This document shows, piece after piece, positions 16,692 to 23,693 of a stretch of 34,125 bases of DNA. Made by a program: the position numbers and the translations under genes. The notes under the pieces are model-generated. The model ran no database searches and was not told the DNA's origin. It saw nothing but the letters and a program-made list of their open reading frames with translations. The DNA comes from Deltaproteobacteria bacterium (lineage in GTDB: Bacteria; Desulfobacterota; Binatia; UBA9968; JAJDTQ01), in assembly GCA_028821115.1 (NCBI GenBank), contig JAPPHF010000061.1, forward strand, positions 1 to 34,125, read 5' to 3'. Position 1 is the first letter of the stretch. Every line of letters starts with the position of its first letter.

Positions 16692-17477
16692 ATGGACCTT
16701 CAGGACGCGCTGACAACCGCGCGAGAGGCCGTGCACCAGGCGGGAGAGAAGCTCCTCTCCTACTACACGTCGAAGTACACCATCCAGCACAAAAGCGGCG
16801 GAAACCCCGTCACCACCGCCGACATCGAGGCCAACACCATCCTGCGGGAAGCCCTGCTCGGCGCGTTTCCCGAATCCGGCTGGCTGTCGGAGGAATCATT
16901 GGATGACGGCAAACGGCTGCAACGGGAGTGGGTATGGATAGTCGACCCCCTGGACGGAACCGTGGAGTTCATCAGGGGGATCGATGAGTTCGCCGTGTCC
17001 GTGGCCCTGGTGCACGGCGTGACGCCGGTGGTGGCGGTGACCTACAACCCCGCGACCGGGTGCATGACCCATTGCCGTCGCGGCTCAGGAACCTTCCGGA
17101 ATGGCGCACCCGTGCGGGTGTCGAACCGCTCGCGGCTGGCAGGGGCCACCGCGCTGGCCAGCAGGAGCGAAACCCGGAGAGGCCTTTTCGCGAGGTTCCG
17201 GGGAATTCTCGAGATCACGCCCACGGGCAGCATCGCCCACAAGCTCGCGGAGTTCGCCGGCGGACAGGCCGACCTGACCGTGAGCCTGGCGCCGAAGAAC
17301 GAATGGGACGTGTGCGCGGGCGTGCTGCTTGCCGAGGAAGCCGGTGCCAGGGTCACGGACCTGGACGGAAAGCCCTTCTCCTTCAATCAGGCCGACACGT
17401 TGCGCAACGGCGTGATCGCCGCCAATCCGACGCTCTATCCCGACCTGTTCCGCCTGGTCGCCGAGCGCGAGCCCTAG
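16692..17477 (+). CDS. inositol-monophosphatase-family phosphatase (CysQ/IMPase-like)
   Basis: This 261-residue protein has the IMPase metal site: Glu67 in L-S-E-E-S, Asp85 and Asp88 in I-V-D-P-L-D-G-T, and Asp206 in N-E-W-D-V-C-A-G. The T-T-A-D segment at 41-44 also belongs to the family. The D-P-L-D-G-T-V-E-F-I form and overall length are nearest to CysQ/3'(2'),5'-bisphosphate nucleotidases and general IMPases; they cannot be separated here. It is not a close duplicate of the HisN-like gene at 14384-15196. It lies 55 bases after the phosphoesterase. Its TAG stop shares the four bases CTAG (17474-17477) with the stop of the convergent gene. Confidence 0.92.
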   Translation: MDLQDALTTAREAVHQAGEKLLSYYTSKYTIQHKSGGNPVTTADIEANTILREALLGAFPESGWLSEESLDDGKRLQREWVWIVDPLDGTVEFIRGIDEFAVSVALVHGVTPVVAVTYNPATGCMTHCRRGSGTFRNGAPVRVSNRSRLAGATALASRSETRRGLFARFRGILEITPTGSIAHKLAEFAGGQADLTVSLAPKNEWDVCAGVLLAEEAGARVTDLDGKPFSFNQADTLRNGVIAANPTLYPDLFRLVAEREP

Positions 17478-17782
17478 CCGTCGTCTTCGGGGTCGGTTTC
17501 TTCCGGGTCGGTGACTTCAGGGTCGGTGACTTCAGGTTCGGTGACTTCAGGTTCGGTGACTTCGTGCAGCAGCTCCAGGGCCTCCTCGGCCTCGTCTTCC
17601 GGCACCTGGATCACCGCGGCCACGCCGGCCGAGCCGAAGCCGCCCCACAGGGGGGCCACCGGCAGCAGCGTCAGCGCCGACTCGCCCTGCACCACGTAGG
17701 TGATGCCCGCGCTGTCCAGGACGGACTTGACGACGGCCAGGGTGGACACGTCCACCGTCCGAAAGACGTCGACATAGTTCAC
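17474..17782 (-). CDS. DUF2007-like small protein with acidic repeat tail
   Basis: The protein has 102 residues. The first 70 resemble DUF2007-type putative signal-transducing domains, small proteins that fold like PII-related modules: F-R-T-V-D-V-S-T-L-A-V-V-K-S-V-L-D-S-A-G-I, then a hydrophobic middle and V-I-Q-V-P-E-D-E-A-E-E-A. The last 30 residues are an acidic tail of five-residue units of the form E-V-T-E/D-P, encoded by the tandem repeat at 17490-17564. The GTG start at 17782 overlaps the surE stop in GTGA, so it is coupled to surE and argS. Its stop overlaps the convergent IMPase stop in the palindrome CTAG. The function is unknown. Confidence 0.82.
   Translation of the reverse strand: MNYVDVFRTVDVSTLAVVKSVLDSAGITYVVQGESALTLLPVAPLWGGFGSAGVAAVIQVPEDEAEEALELLHEVTEPEVTEPEVTDPEVTDPEETDPEDDG
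17490..17564. repeat. 15-bp tandem repeat, five copies
   Basis: Five direct copies of a 15-base unit (consensus gggtcggtgacttca) lie at 17490-17504, 17505-17519, 17520-17534, 17535-17549 and 17550-17564. The middle copies are near identical and the first is diverged. The period keeps the frame and encodes the E-V-T-E/D-P tail of the small protein, so copy-number changes would change tail length without frameshift. Confidence 0.9.
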
Positions 17783-18507
17783 GGCAAGGGTCCTTCCTCT
17801 GAGGGGTTCACGGCGGCGCCAGCAATGTCCAGCACCAGCTTCGTCACCGCGACGCGCCCGCCCAGGCACACGTCCACGTCCCGGCCGGGCTGTCGCGGGC
17901 GTTCGTGGTACACCGCATCGTAGACGAACGCCCCTTCTTCCCTCCGGTAGGCCACGCCCAGGGGCTCTGTGTCCAGGGCACAGAACGCCAGGTCCACGGC
18001 GCCGTCGGTGGGCGGGTGCGGCAGGTTCACGTTCCAGAACTCGCCCTTGGCCGGCTCGCCGGCAAGAATCCTCCTCAGCACGAGCGCCGCCCGGCGATGC
18101 GTGACTTCCCAGTCCACCGGCCGCCCCTTGGCCACGTACTGTGAGATGGCGAGAGAGCGGCAGCCCAGCAGCGCGGCCTCGCGGGCCGCCGCCACGGTGC
18201 CCGAGGTGTAGATGTCGGCGCCGAGGTTCGCTCCCCGGTTGACGCCCGACAGCACCCAGGACGCATCCGGCGCGATCTCCGTGAGCCCGATCCGGACGCA
18301 GTCCGCGGGGCTGGCCTGAACGCGGTACCATCCGTCATCGGTGCGCTCCACGGCGATGGGCCGGTCCGTGGTTAGTTTGTGCCCCACGCCGGACTGCACC
18401 TCCGCCGGCGCCACCACCACGACGTCGGCCCATTCGCGCACGGTCCGCTCCAGCACTTCCAGGCCGGGCGCATCGATGCCGTCGTCGTTGGTCAGCAGGA
18501 ATTTCAC
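17779..18507 (-). CDS. surE: 5'/3'-nucleotidase SurE
   Basis: The 242-residue protein is a classical SurE survival protein, a metal-dependent phosphatase that acts on nucleoside monophosphates and short polyphosphates. The metal site is visible: N-D-D-G-I at 7-11 (Asp8, Asp9), Ser39 in V-Q-S-G-V-G and Asn90 in S-G-V-N-R-G-A-N-L-G. G-T-V-A-A-A-R-E-A follows as in the family. The start is GTG at 18507, 3 bases after the argS stop, and the stop overlaps the DUF2007-like gene start by 4 bases. Co-transcription with argS is evident from spacing. Confidence 0.96.
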   Translation of the reverse strand: MKFLLTNDDGIDAPGLEVLERTVREWADVVVVAPAEVQSGVGHKLTTDRPIAVERTDDGWYRVQASPADCVRIGLTEIAPDASWVLSGVNRGANLGADIYTSGTVAAAREAALLGCRSLAISQYVAKGRPVDWEVTHRRAALVLRRILAGEPAKGEFWNVNLPHPPTDGAVDLAFCALDTEPLGVAYRREEGAFVYDAVYHERPRQPGRDVDVCLGGRVAVTKLVLDIAGAAVNPSEEGPLP

Positions 18508-18510
18508 CGG

Positions 18511-20211
18511 CTACATCCGCTCCAGGGACTGGATGCCGAGGATGGTGAGGCCGCTGTGGAGCACCTGCTTCACGGCGGTAAAGAGCAGCAGCCGGGCCTG
18601 CGCCTTGCCGGCATCCTCTCCCTTGACCCGAAGGACCGCGTAGCTGGCGTGCAGGCCGCGGGCCAGCTCCAGCAGGTAGTTGGCCAGCACGGAGGGTTCG
18701 TAGAGGCGGCCCGCTTCGCGCAGCACGTCCGGGTAGCGGGCCACCAGGCTTACCAGCCGATGGGCCTCGGGTTCCACCAGCGGAGCCACGTCGGCATCCG
18801 GGTCCGGGTCGAGGCCGCAGTTGCGCAGGATGCCGGCGATGCGGGCGTGGGCGCTCATCAGGTAGGGGCCGGTGTCGCCGTCGAAGGAGATGGCCAGGTC
18901 CCAGTCGAAGCGGTAGTCCTTGATCCGCTGCTTGGACAGGTCCGCGAAGAAGATGGCGGCGATACCGACGGCCTCGGCCACGGTCTCCTCGTCCTCCAGA
19001 ACGAGCCGCTTCTCGATCTCGCCGCGCATGTACGCCAGCGCCCGCTCCCGCGCCTCGTCCAGCAGCTCCTCCAGGTATATGACGTTGCCCTTGCGGGTGG
19101 ACATGCCCTGGACCAGCCCGAAGTTCACGTGCACGCAGTCCTTGGCCCAGGGGTGGCCGAGCAGCTTCAACACGGTGAACAGCTGCCGGAAGTGCAGCGA
19201 CTGGCCGCTCGCCACCACGTACACGATGCGGTCGCAGCCGTAGGTGTCGTGCCGATACCTGGCGGCGGCCACGTCCCGGGTGAGGTAGAGGGTGGTGCCG
19301 TCGGCCTTCTCCAGCAGGGCCGGCGTGTCGATGCCCTCCGCCGAGAGGTCGATGATGAGCGCCCCTTCCGACACCGTGGCCAGGCCCTTGGCGTGGGCTT
19401 CCTCGATGACCGCGTCCATCTTGTCGTTGAAGAACGACTCGCCGGTGTAGGAATCGAAACGCACGCCGAGCCGCTCATAGATCCGCTTGAAGTAGTCGAG
19501 GCTGGTGTCGCGGATCCTGCGCCACAGCGCCAGCGCCACCTCGTCCCCGGCCTCCTGGCGGCGGAACCATTCCCGCGCCTCCTCCACCAGCTCCGGGGCG
19601 CCGTCCGCCTCCTCGTGGAACTTGACGTACAGACGGTTGAGGCTCATCAGGTCGTCGGCGTCCTCGGGCCTTCCGAAGCGCTTGAGGCCCACGATCTGCC
19701 TGCCGAACTGGGTCCCCCAGTCGCCCACGTGGTTGATGCCCACGACCTTGTAGCCGAGGGCCTCGAAGATACGCACCAGCGCGCCGCCGATGATGGTGGA
19801 GCGCAGATGGCCCACGTGGAAGGGCTTGGCGATGTTGGGGGAGGAGTAGTCGATGGCGATGGTGTGACCGGCGCCGTCCCGGGAACAGCCGTACGCCTCG
19901 CCGGCCGACACTGCCTCTCGCAGCACCGCCTCGGCGTAGCGCGTCCGGTCCACCGACAGGTTCACGTAGCCGCCCAACGCCTGGGCGCCGCGCAGCAGCT
20001 CCAGGTCTCCCGCCGCCTTCTCGGCGATCTCTTTCGCGATGGCCGGCGGGGCCTTGCGCAGCTTCTTGGCCAGGGTGAAGCACGGGAACGCGAAATCGCC
20101 CATGTCCGGCTTCGGCGGCACCGTCAGCATGCGTTCCACCGCGTCGCTCTCAAGCTCCGCGTGCCGGGCGATGACCCGGGCCGCCTCGCCGCGGAAATCT
20201 TCGACCCTCAT
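18511..20211 (-). CDS. argS: arginyl-tRNA synthetase
   Basis: The 566-residue class I synthetase charges tRNA-Arg in the cytoplasm. It has the ArgS N-terminal domain, the HIGH-type motif H-V-G-H at 132-135 within S-S-P-N-I-A-K-P-F-H-V-G-H, the M-S-T-R-K-G-N motif near residue 370 in the KMSKS position, and a C-terminal DALR anticodon-binding domain (about 445-566) that ends with G-L-x-I-L-G-I. Length is normal. It is first in the argS-surE-DUF2007-like operon, with a possible extended -10 promoter at 20254-20262. The opposite strand stays open through most of the gene because of GC-rich codon bias; that frame has no family similarity. Confidence 0.97.
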   Translation of the reverse strand: MRVEDFRGEAARVIARHAELESDAVERMLTVPPKPDMGDFAFPCFTLAKKLRKAPPAIAKEIAEKAAGDLELLRGAQALGGYVNLSVDRTRYAEAVLREAVSAGEAYGCSRDGAGHTIAIDYSSPNIAKPFHVGHLRSTIIGGALVRIFEALGYKVVGINHVGDWGTQFGRQIVGLKRFGRPEDADDLMSLNRLYVKFHEEADGAPELVEEAREWFRRQEAGDEVALALWRRIRDTSLDYFKRIYERLGVRFDSYTGESFFNDKMDAVIEEAHAKGLATVSEGALIIDLSAEGIDTPALLEKADGTTLYLTRDVAAARYRHDTYGCDRIVYVVASGQSLHFRQLFTVLKLLGHPWAKDCVHVNFGLVQGMSTRKGNVIYLEELLDEARERALAYMRGEIEKRLVLEDEETVAEAVGIAAIFFADLSKQRIKDYRFDWDLAISFDGDTGPYLMSAHARIAGILRNCGLDPDPDADVAPLVEPEAHRLVSLVARYPDVLREAGRLYEPSVLANYLLELARGLHASYAVLRVKGEDAGKAQARLLLFTAVKQVLHSGLTILGIQSLERM

Positions 20212-20253
20212 GATGCGGCCCGCCCCGTGCTTCCCGTCGACATCATCTCGCCG

Positions 20254-20262
20254 AGTCTAACA
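20254..20262 (-). promoter_or_regulatory. possible extended -10 promoter of argS
   Basis: TGTTAGACT on the minus strand fits TGn plus a four-of-six -10 (TAGACT). It lies about 43 bases before the argS ATG at 20211. No clear -35 is seen. Confidence 0.35.
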
Positions 20263-20307
20263 CAAAAGGCGCACGTGTGAGCAGGGAGGCGCCGATGACA
20301 AGGTGTA

Positions 20308-20328
20308 GGGCGGGTTTCCAATCCGCCC
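20308..20328. repeat. small GC-rich inverted repeat between argS and ppk2
   Basis: GGGCGG (20308-20313) pairs with CCGCCC (20323-20328) around a 9-base loop. There is no T-run on either side, so it is not a typical terminator. The gtagggcgggtttc...ccgccc form looks like a dispersed intergenic repeat. It sits in the 249-base divergent gap, in which I otherwise see only the argS promoter candidate. Confidence 0.4.
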
Positions 20329-20448
20329 GCGGCTCGAACACATGCGGCGAACCCGTCCGAGGAAAGCCGGCTTTTCTGGACAAGCGCCGCGCTTTTCGAG
20401 TATTTCTGTGGTTCCCGAGTCGCCCGCGCGATGCATTCATGTGCGTTC

Positions 20449-20455
20449 AAAGGAG
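20449..20455 (+). promoter_or_regulatory. ribosome binding site fixing the ppk2 start
   Basis: AAAGGAG ends 5 bases before the ATG at 20461. It would be inside the gene if the in-frame ATG at 20431 were used. Confidence 0.7.
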
Positions 20456-20460
20456 CAGAC

Positions 20461-21318
20461 ATGGCCAAGACGAACAAGCATGAGAAGAAGTTGAAGGACT
20501 CGGTCCGTGACGACGCCGGCGCAGCCGTGGATCGGCCGAAGAAGATCGACAACAAGCGTTACGAGAAGGAGCTTCTCAGGCTCCAGATTGAACTCGTGAC
20601 CATGCTCGAATGGATCAAGCAAGAGGGGCTCAAGGTGGTGGTATTGTTCGAGGGTCGCGACGCGGCGGGCAAGGGCGGCGTCATCAAGCGCATCACCCAG
20701 CACCTGAGTCCCCGGATATGCCGCGTCGTGGCGCTGCCCGCGCCCACCGAGCGCGAGCAGACCCAGTGGTACTTTCAGCGTTACGTGCCCCATCTGCCGG
20801 CCGCCGGGGAGATGGTGCTGTTCGATCGCAGTTGGTACAACCGCGCCGGGGTCGAGCGGGTCATGGGCTTTTGCACCAACGAGGAATACCAGGAGTTCCT
20901 GCGTAGCTGCCCGGAGTTCGAGCGCATGCTGGTCCGCTCCGGCATCATGCTGATCAAGTACTGGTTCTCGATCTCCGACGAGGAACAGGAGCGGCGCTTC
21001 CAGAGCCGGCTCAAAGCCAAGCACAAACGCTGGAAGCTGAGCCCGATGGACCTGGAGTCACGGCGGCGCTGGGTGGACTATTCGAGGGCGAAGGACGAGA
21101 TGTTCGCCCACACCGACATCAAGCAGGCGCCGTGGTACGTGGTCGAGGCGGACGTGAAGAAACACGCGCGGCTGAACTGCATCAGCCACCTGCTGAGCCT
21201 GATCCCCCATCAGGATTTGACGCCCGAACCGATCAAGCTGCCGAAACGGACGGATGCCGGCGCGTACGTCCGCCCGCCCATCACGGACCAGACCTTCGTC
21301 CCCGCGGTGTATCCCTGA
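20461..21318 (+). CDS. ppk2: polyphosphate kinase 2
   Basis: The 285-residue PPK2-family kinase transfers phosphate between polyphosphate and nucleotides. It has Walker A G-R-D-A-A-G-K-G-G (65-73), Walker B D-R-S-W-Y-N-R-A-G-V-E (122-132), the lid segment Q-E-R-R-F-Q-S-R, and the P-W-Y-V-V-E-A-D block typical of the family. A single domain and this length fit class I PPK2 (usually nucleoside diphosphate phosphorylation). The first 30 residues are rich in lysine and charged. The gene is alone, divergent from argS and convergent with the LLM gene 52 bases downstream. Confidence 0.96.
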   Translation: MAKTNKHEKKLKDSVRDDAGAAVDRPKKIDNKRYEKELLRLQIELVTMLEWIKQEGLKVVVLFEGRDAAGKGGVIKRITQHLSPRICRVVALPAPTEREQTQWYFQRYVPHLPAAGEMVLFDRSWYNRAGVERVMGFCTNEEYQEFLRSCPEFERMLVRSGIMLIKYWFSISDEEQERRFQSRLKAKHKRWKLSPMDLESRRRWVDYSRAKDEMFAHTDIKQAPWYVVEADVKKHARLNCISHLLSLIPHQDLTPEPIKLPKRTDAGAYVRPPITDQTFVPAVYP

Positions 21319-21370
21319 AAGCACGGATCACCTTTCTGGGGTTGCGTCCCCGGGATGGCCGCGCGCGGAA

Positions 21371-22411
21371 CTAGACCTCGAACGCCGGCGCCACGTGGCG
21401 GCTGAAGCGCTCCATGGAGGCGAGGACCTTGTCCTGCTTGAGGCCGCCGAAGTGGAAGCACAGGCCGATGTGGTTGGGGCCGACGACGTCGATGATGACC
21501 TTGAGGTGCTCGATGCAGGTGTCTGGGCCACCGAAGACGCCGCGGTTGTCCTGCACCATCATGTCGTAGGCCAGGCGCGCGTAGATCTTGTCCAGCATGG
21601 GCACGCGGGCGGGGTCGAGACGGACCTCGTCCAGGGCGAACTCGCGCCAGCGGTGCCACGCATCCTCCACTTCGGCGCGGGCCTGGCTGTCGTCCTCGCC
21701 GACGTAGATCGGGTACATGACGAAAACATCGTGGTCTTCCTCGGAGTAACCCGCTTCCCGCAGGCTTTCGAGGTAGACCTCGATGCGACGACGCTGCTCC
21801 TCGTTGCTGCCGATCCACGGCAGCGTCATGAGGTGGTAGCCGTGGCTTCCGATCATGCGGAAGTTGTCGAGGTCCCGGTTGGCCGGCACGTAGATCGGCG
21901 GATGGGGCTGCTGGTGCGGCCTGGGCCGCACGGTCATGCCGTGGTAGCTGAAGAACTCGCCGTCCCACTCCACGGTCTCCTCGGTCCACGCCATGCGGAT
22001 GACATCCAGGGCCTCCACGAGCCGCGGCTGCGCGGTGGGCCAGTGGTGTCCGTACACCTCGTACTCGTGAGGGCTCATGCCCCGGCCGGCGCCGAAGAGC
22101 AGGCGTCCGCCGGAGAGGAGATCCAGCATGGCGTAGTCCTCGGCGATCTGCAGCGGGTGGTGCATGGGCACCAATGACACGGCCGAGCCGAGTTGGAGCC
22201 GCCGGGTGCGCTGTGAGGCCGCCGACAGAAGCATCTGCGGACTGGGCATCATGCCGCCGAACAGGCGGAAGTGGTGCTCGGTGACCCACAGGCTGTCGAA
22301 CCCCATTTCCTCCGCGGCGTCGATCTGCTCGAGCCAGCGGGAGTAGAGCTCGCGCGAGTCCCCGTCGAGGTCGGGAACGTAGGTGTTGAGCAGGTAGTAT
22401 CCGAACTTCAT
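21371..22411 (-). CDS. LLM-class flavin-dependent oxidoreductase (luciferase-like)
   Basis: The 346-residue protein is a bacterial luciferase-like TIM barrel that uses FMN or F420. Recognisable blocks are G-F-D-S-L-W-V-T-E-H-H-F near residue 40, L-G-S-A-V-S-L-V-P-M-H-H-P-L-Q-I-A-E-D near 75, and G-R-L-L-F-G-A-G-R-G near 105. The ATG at 22411 was chosen because AAGGA lies 7 bases upstream; an ATG five codons earlier has none. It follows the threonine-synthase-like gene by 49 bases and is probably the last gene of that unit. Many relatives are alkane or aromatic monooxygenases; the substrate cannot be named. Confidence 0.93.
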   Translation of the reverse strand: MKFGYYLLNTYVPDLDGDSRELYSRWLEQIDAAEEMGFDSLWVTEHHFRLFGGMMPSPQMLLSAASQRTRRLQLGSAVSLVPMHHPLQIAEDYAMLDLLSGGRLLFGAGRGMSPHEYEVYGHHWPTAQPRLVEALDVIRMAWTEETVEWDGEFFSYHGMTVRPRPHQQPHPPIYVPANRDLDNFRMIGSHGYHLMTLPWIGSNEEQRRRIEVYLESLREAGYSEEDHDVFVMYPIYVGEDDSQARAEVEDAWHRWREFALDEVRLDPARVPMLDKIYARLAYDMMVQDNRGVFGGPDTCIEHLKVIIDVVGPNHIGLCFHFGGLKQDKVLASMERFSRHVAPAFEV

Positions 22412-22460
22412 GGCGGTCCTTCGCATCTCGACACTGTCATTTCCGAACCGTGTCCTCGTT

Positions 22461-23687
22461 TCACCCGAGCCGCGCCTTCAAGGCGTCCAGGCTCGGCTCC
22501 ACCGGTTGCAGCTGCTCCGGCGGCACGGTCACGCTGGCGACCTGCTTGAGGCCGTGGCCGGTGATGTTGCACACGACCATGTCGTCGGCGCGGATGACGC
22601 CCTCCCGCCTGAGCCGCGCGGCCGCGGCCAGCGACACCGCGGCCGAGGGCTCGGCGAACACTCCGGCCAGACGGCCCAGCAGGTCCTGGGCCTCGAGGAT
22701 CTCGCCGTCCGGCAGCCCTACGCCGGTGCCGTTGCTGGCGCGCACCGCGCGCAGGGCGCGCAGCCCCAGCGCATGGGGGTTGCCCACCCGGATGCTCTCC
22801 GCCACCGTGGCGCCCGCGGCCACCGGCTCCACGGTGGCGCTGTTGGTGTTGAGCGCCGCGGCGATGGGGGCCGCGGCCTCGCTCTGAGCCGCCACCAGCC
22901 GGGGGAACCGGTGCACCCAGCCGAGGCCGTGCAATTCCAGGTAGCCCTTCCACATGGCCACGAGGCCGGCCCCGCCGGCCGTGGGGTGGATGATCCAATG
23001 GGGCACGTGCTCGTCCAGTTGATCGAACAGCTCGAAGGCGTAGGACTTCTTGCCCTCGTTGCGGTACGGGTTGGTGGACAGGCAGTCGTACCAGCCGAAC
23101 TCCTTGACCGCGGCGCGGTACAACGCGCCCATGCCTTCGAGGCTTTCCCCCTCCACCACCACGACGGTGGCGCCGCAGGCATACGCCTGGGTTACTTTGG
23201 CCGCATCGGTGCCCGCCGGCACCATGACGACGCTGCGCAACCCCGCGGCCGCGGCGTAGGCGGCCACCGACGCAGCGGCGTTGCCGGTGGACGGTACCGC
23301 CACGGTGTCGAAACCCAGCTCCACTGCGCGGGAGATACCCACGCTGTTGCTGCGGTCCTTGAGAGAGCCCGTGGGCAGCAGCGTGTCGTTCTTGACGTAG
23401 AGCCGTTCCATCCCCAGGTGCTCGCCCAGACGGCGGCAACGCATGAGCGGCGTGTAGCCCTCGCCCAGGGACACCACCGAGCCGCGGCTCTTGACCGGAA
23501 AGAAATCGAACCAGCGCCACAAGGTGTTGTCGGCGCTGGAGCGGATGATGCGCACGTCGGAGCGGGTGAGATGTCCGAGGTCCATGTGGACCTCCAGCAC
23601 GGCTCCGCAGGAGCCACAAACGAAGGTGTCGTCGGTCACCGCCTCCCAGCCGCACTGCGGACAGCGTAGGGCCGCGAACCTGCCCAT
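22461..23687 (-). CDS. threonine-synthase-like PLP enzyme with zinc ribbon
   Basis: The 408-residue fold type II PLP enzyme has an N-terminal four-cysteine zinc ribbon (Cys9, Cys12, Cys24, Cys27), then L-G-E-G-Y-T-P-L, the PLP lysine Lys110 in G-S-L-K-D-R, S-T-G-N-A-A-A-S and a phosphate-binding T-A-G-G-A-G. Threonine synthases convert O-phosphohomoserine to threonine, and this architecture with a short zinc ribbon is common in archaeal-type and environmental ThrC. Related lyases such as cysteate synthase share it, so I withhold the symbol. It starts 6 bases after the YdiJ-like gene. No hom or thrB is nearby. Confidence 0.9.
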   Translation of the reverse strand: MGRFAALRCPQCGWEAVTDDTFVCGSCGAVLEVHMDLGHLTRSDVRIIRSSADNTLWRWFDFFPVKSRGSVVSLGEGYTPLMRCRRLGEHLGMERLYVKNDTLLPTGSLKDRSNSVGISRAVELGFDTVAVPSTGNAAASVAAYAAAAGLRSVVMVPAGTDAAKVTQAYACGATVVVVEGESLEGMGALYRAAVKEFGWYDCLSTNPYRNEGKKSYAFELFDQLDEHVPHWIIHPTAGGAGLVAMWKGYLELHGLGWVHRFPRLVAAQSEAAAPIAAALNTNSATVEPVAAGATVAESIRVGNPHALGLRALRAVRASNGTGVGLPDGEILEAQDLLGRLAGVFAEPSAAVSLAAAARLRREGVIRADDMVVCNITGHGLKQVASVTVPPEQLQPVEPSLDALKARLG

Positions 23688-23693
23688 GACCCC

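Noticed and set aside
18379-20280. long open frame antisense to argS
   Set aside because: It is opposite a full-length argS with all motifs, has repetitive V/G/H/Q-rich composition and no family similarity. It is a codon-bias shadow.
21338-21351. GGGG...CCCC hairpin between convergent ppk2 and LLM genes
   Set aside because: The stem has only four pairs and lacks a T-run; it is too weak to list as a bidirectional terminator.
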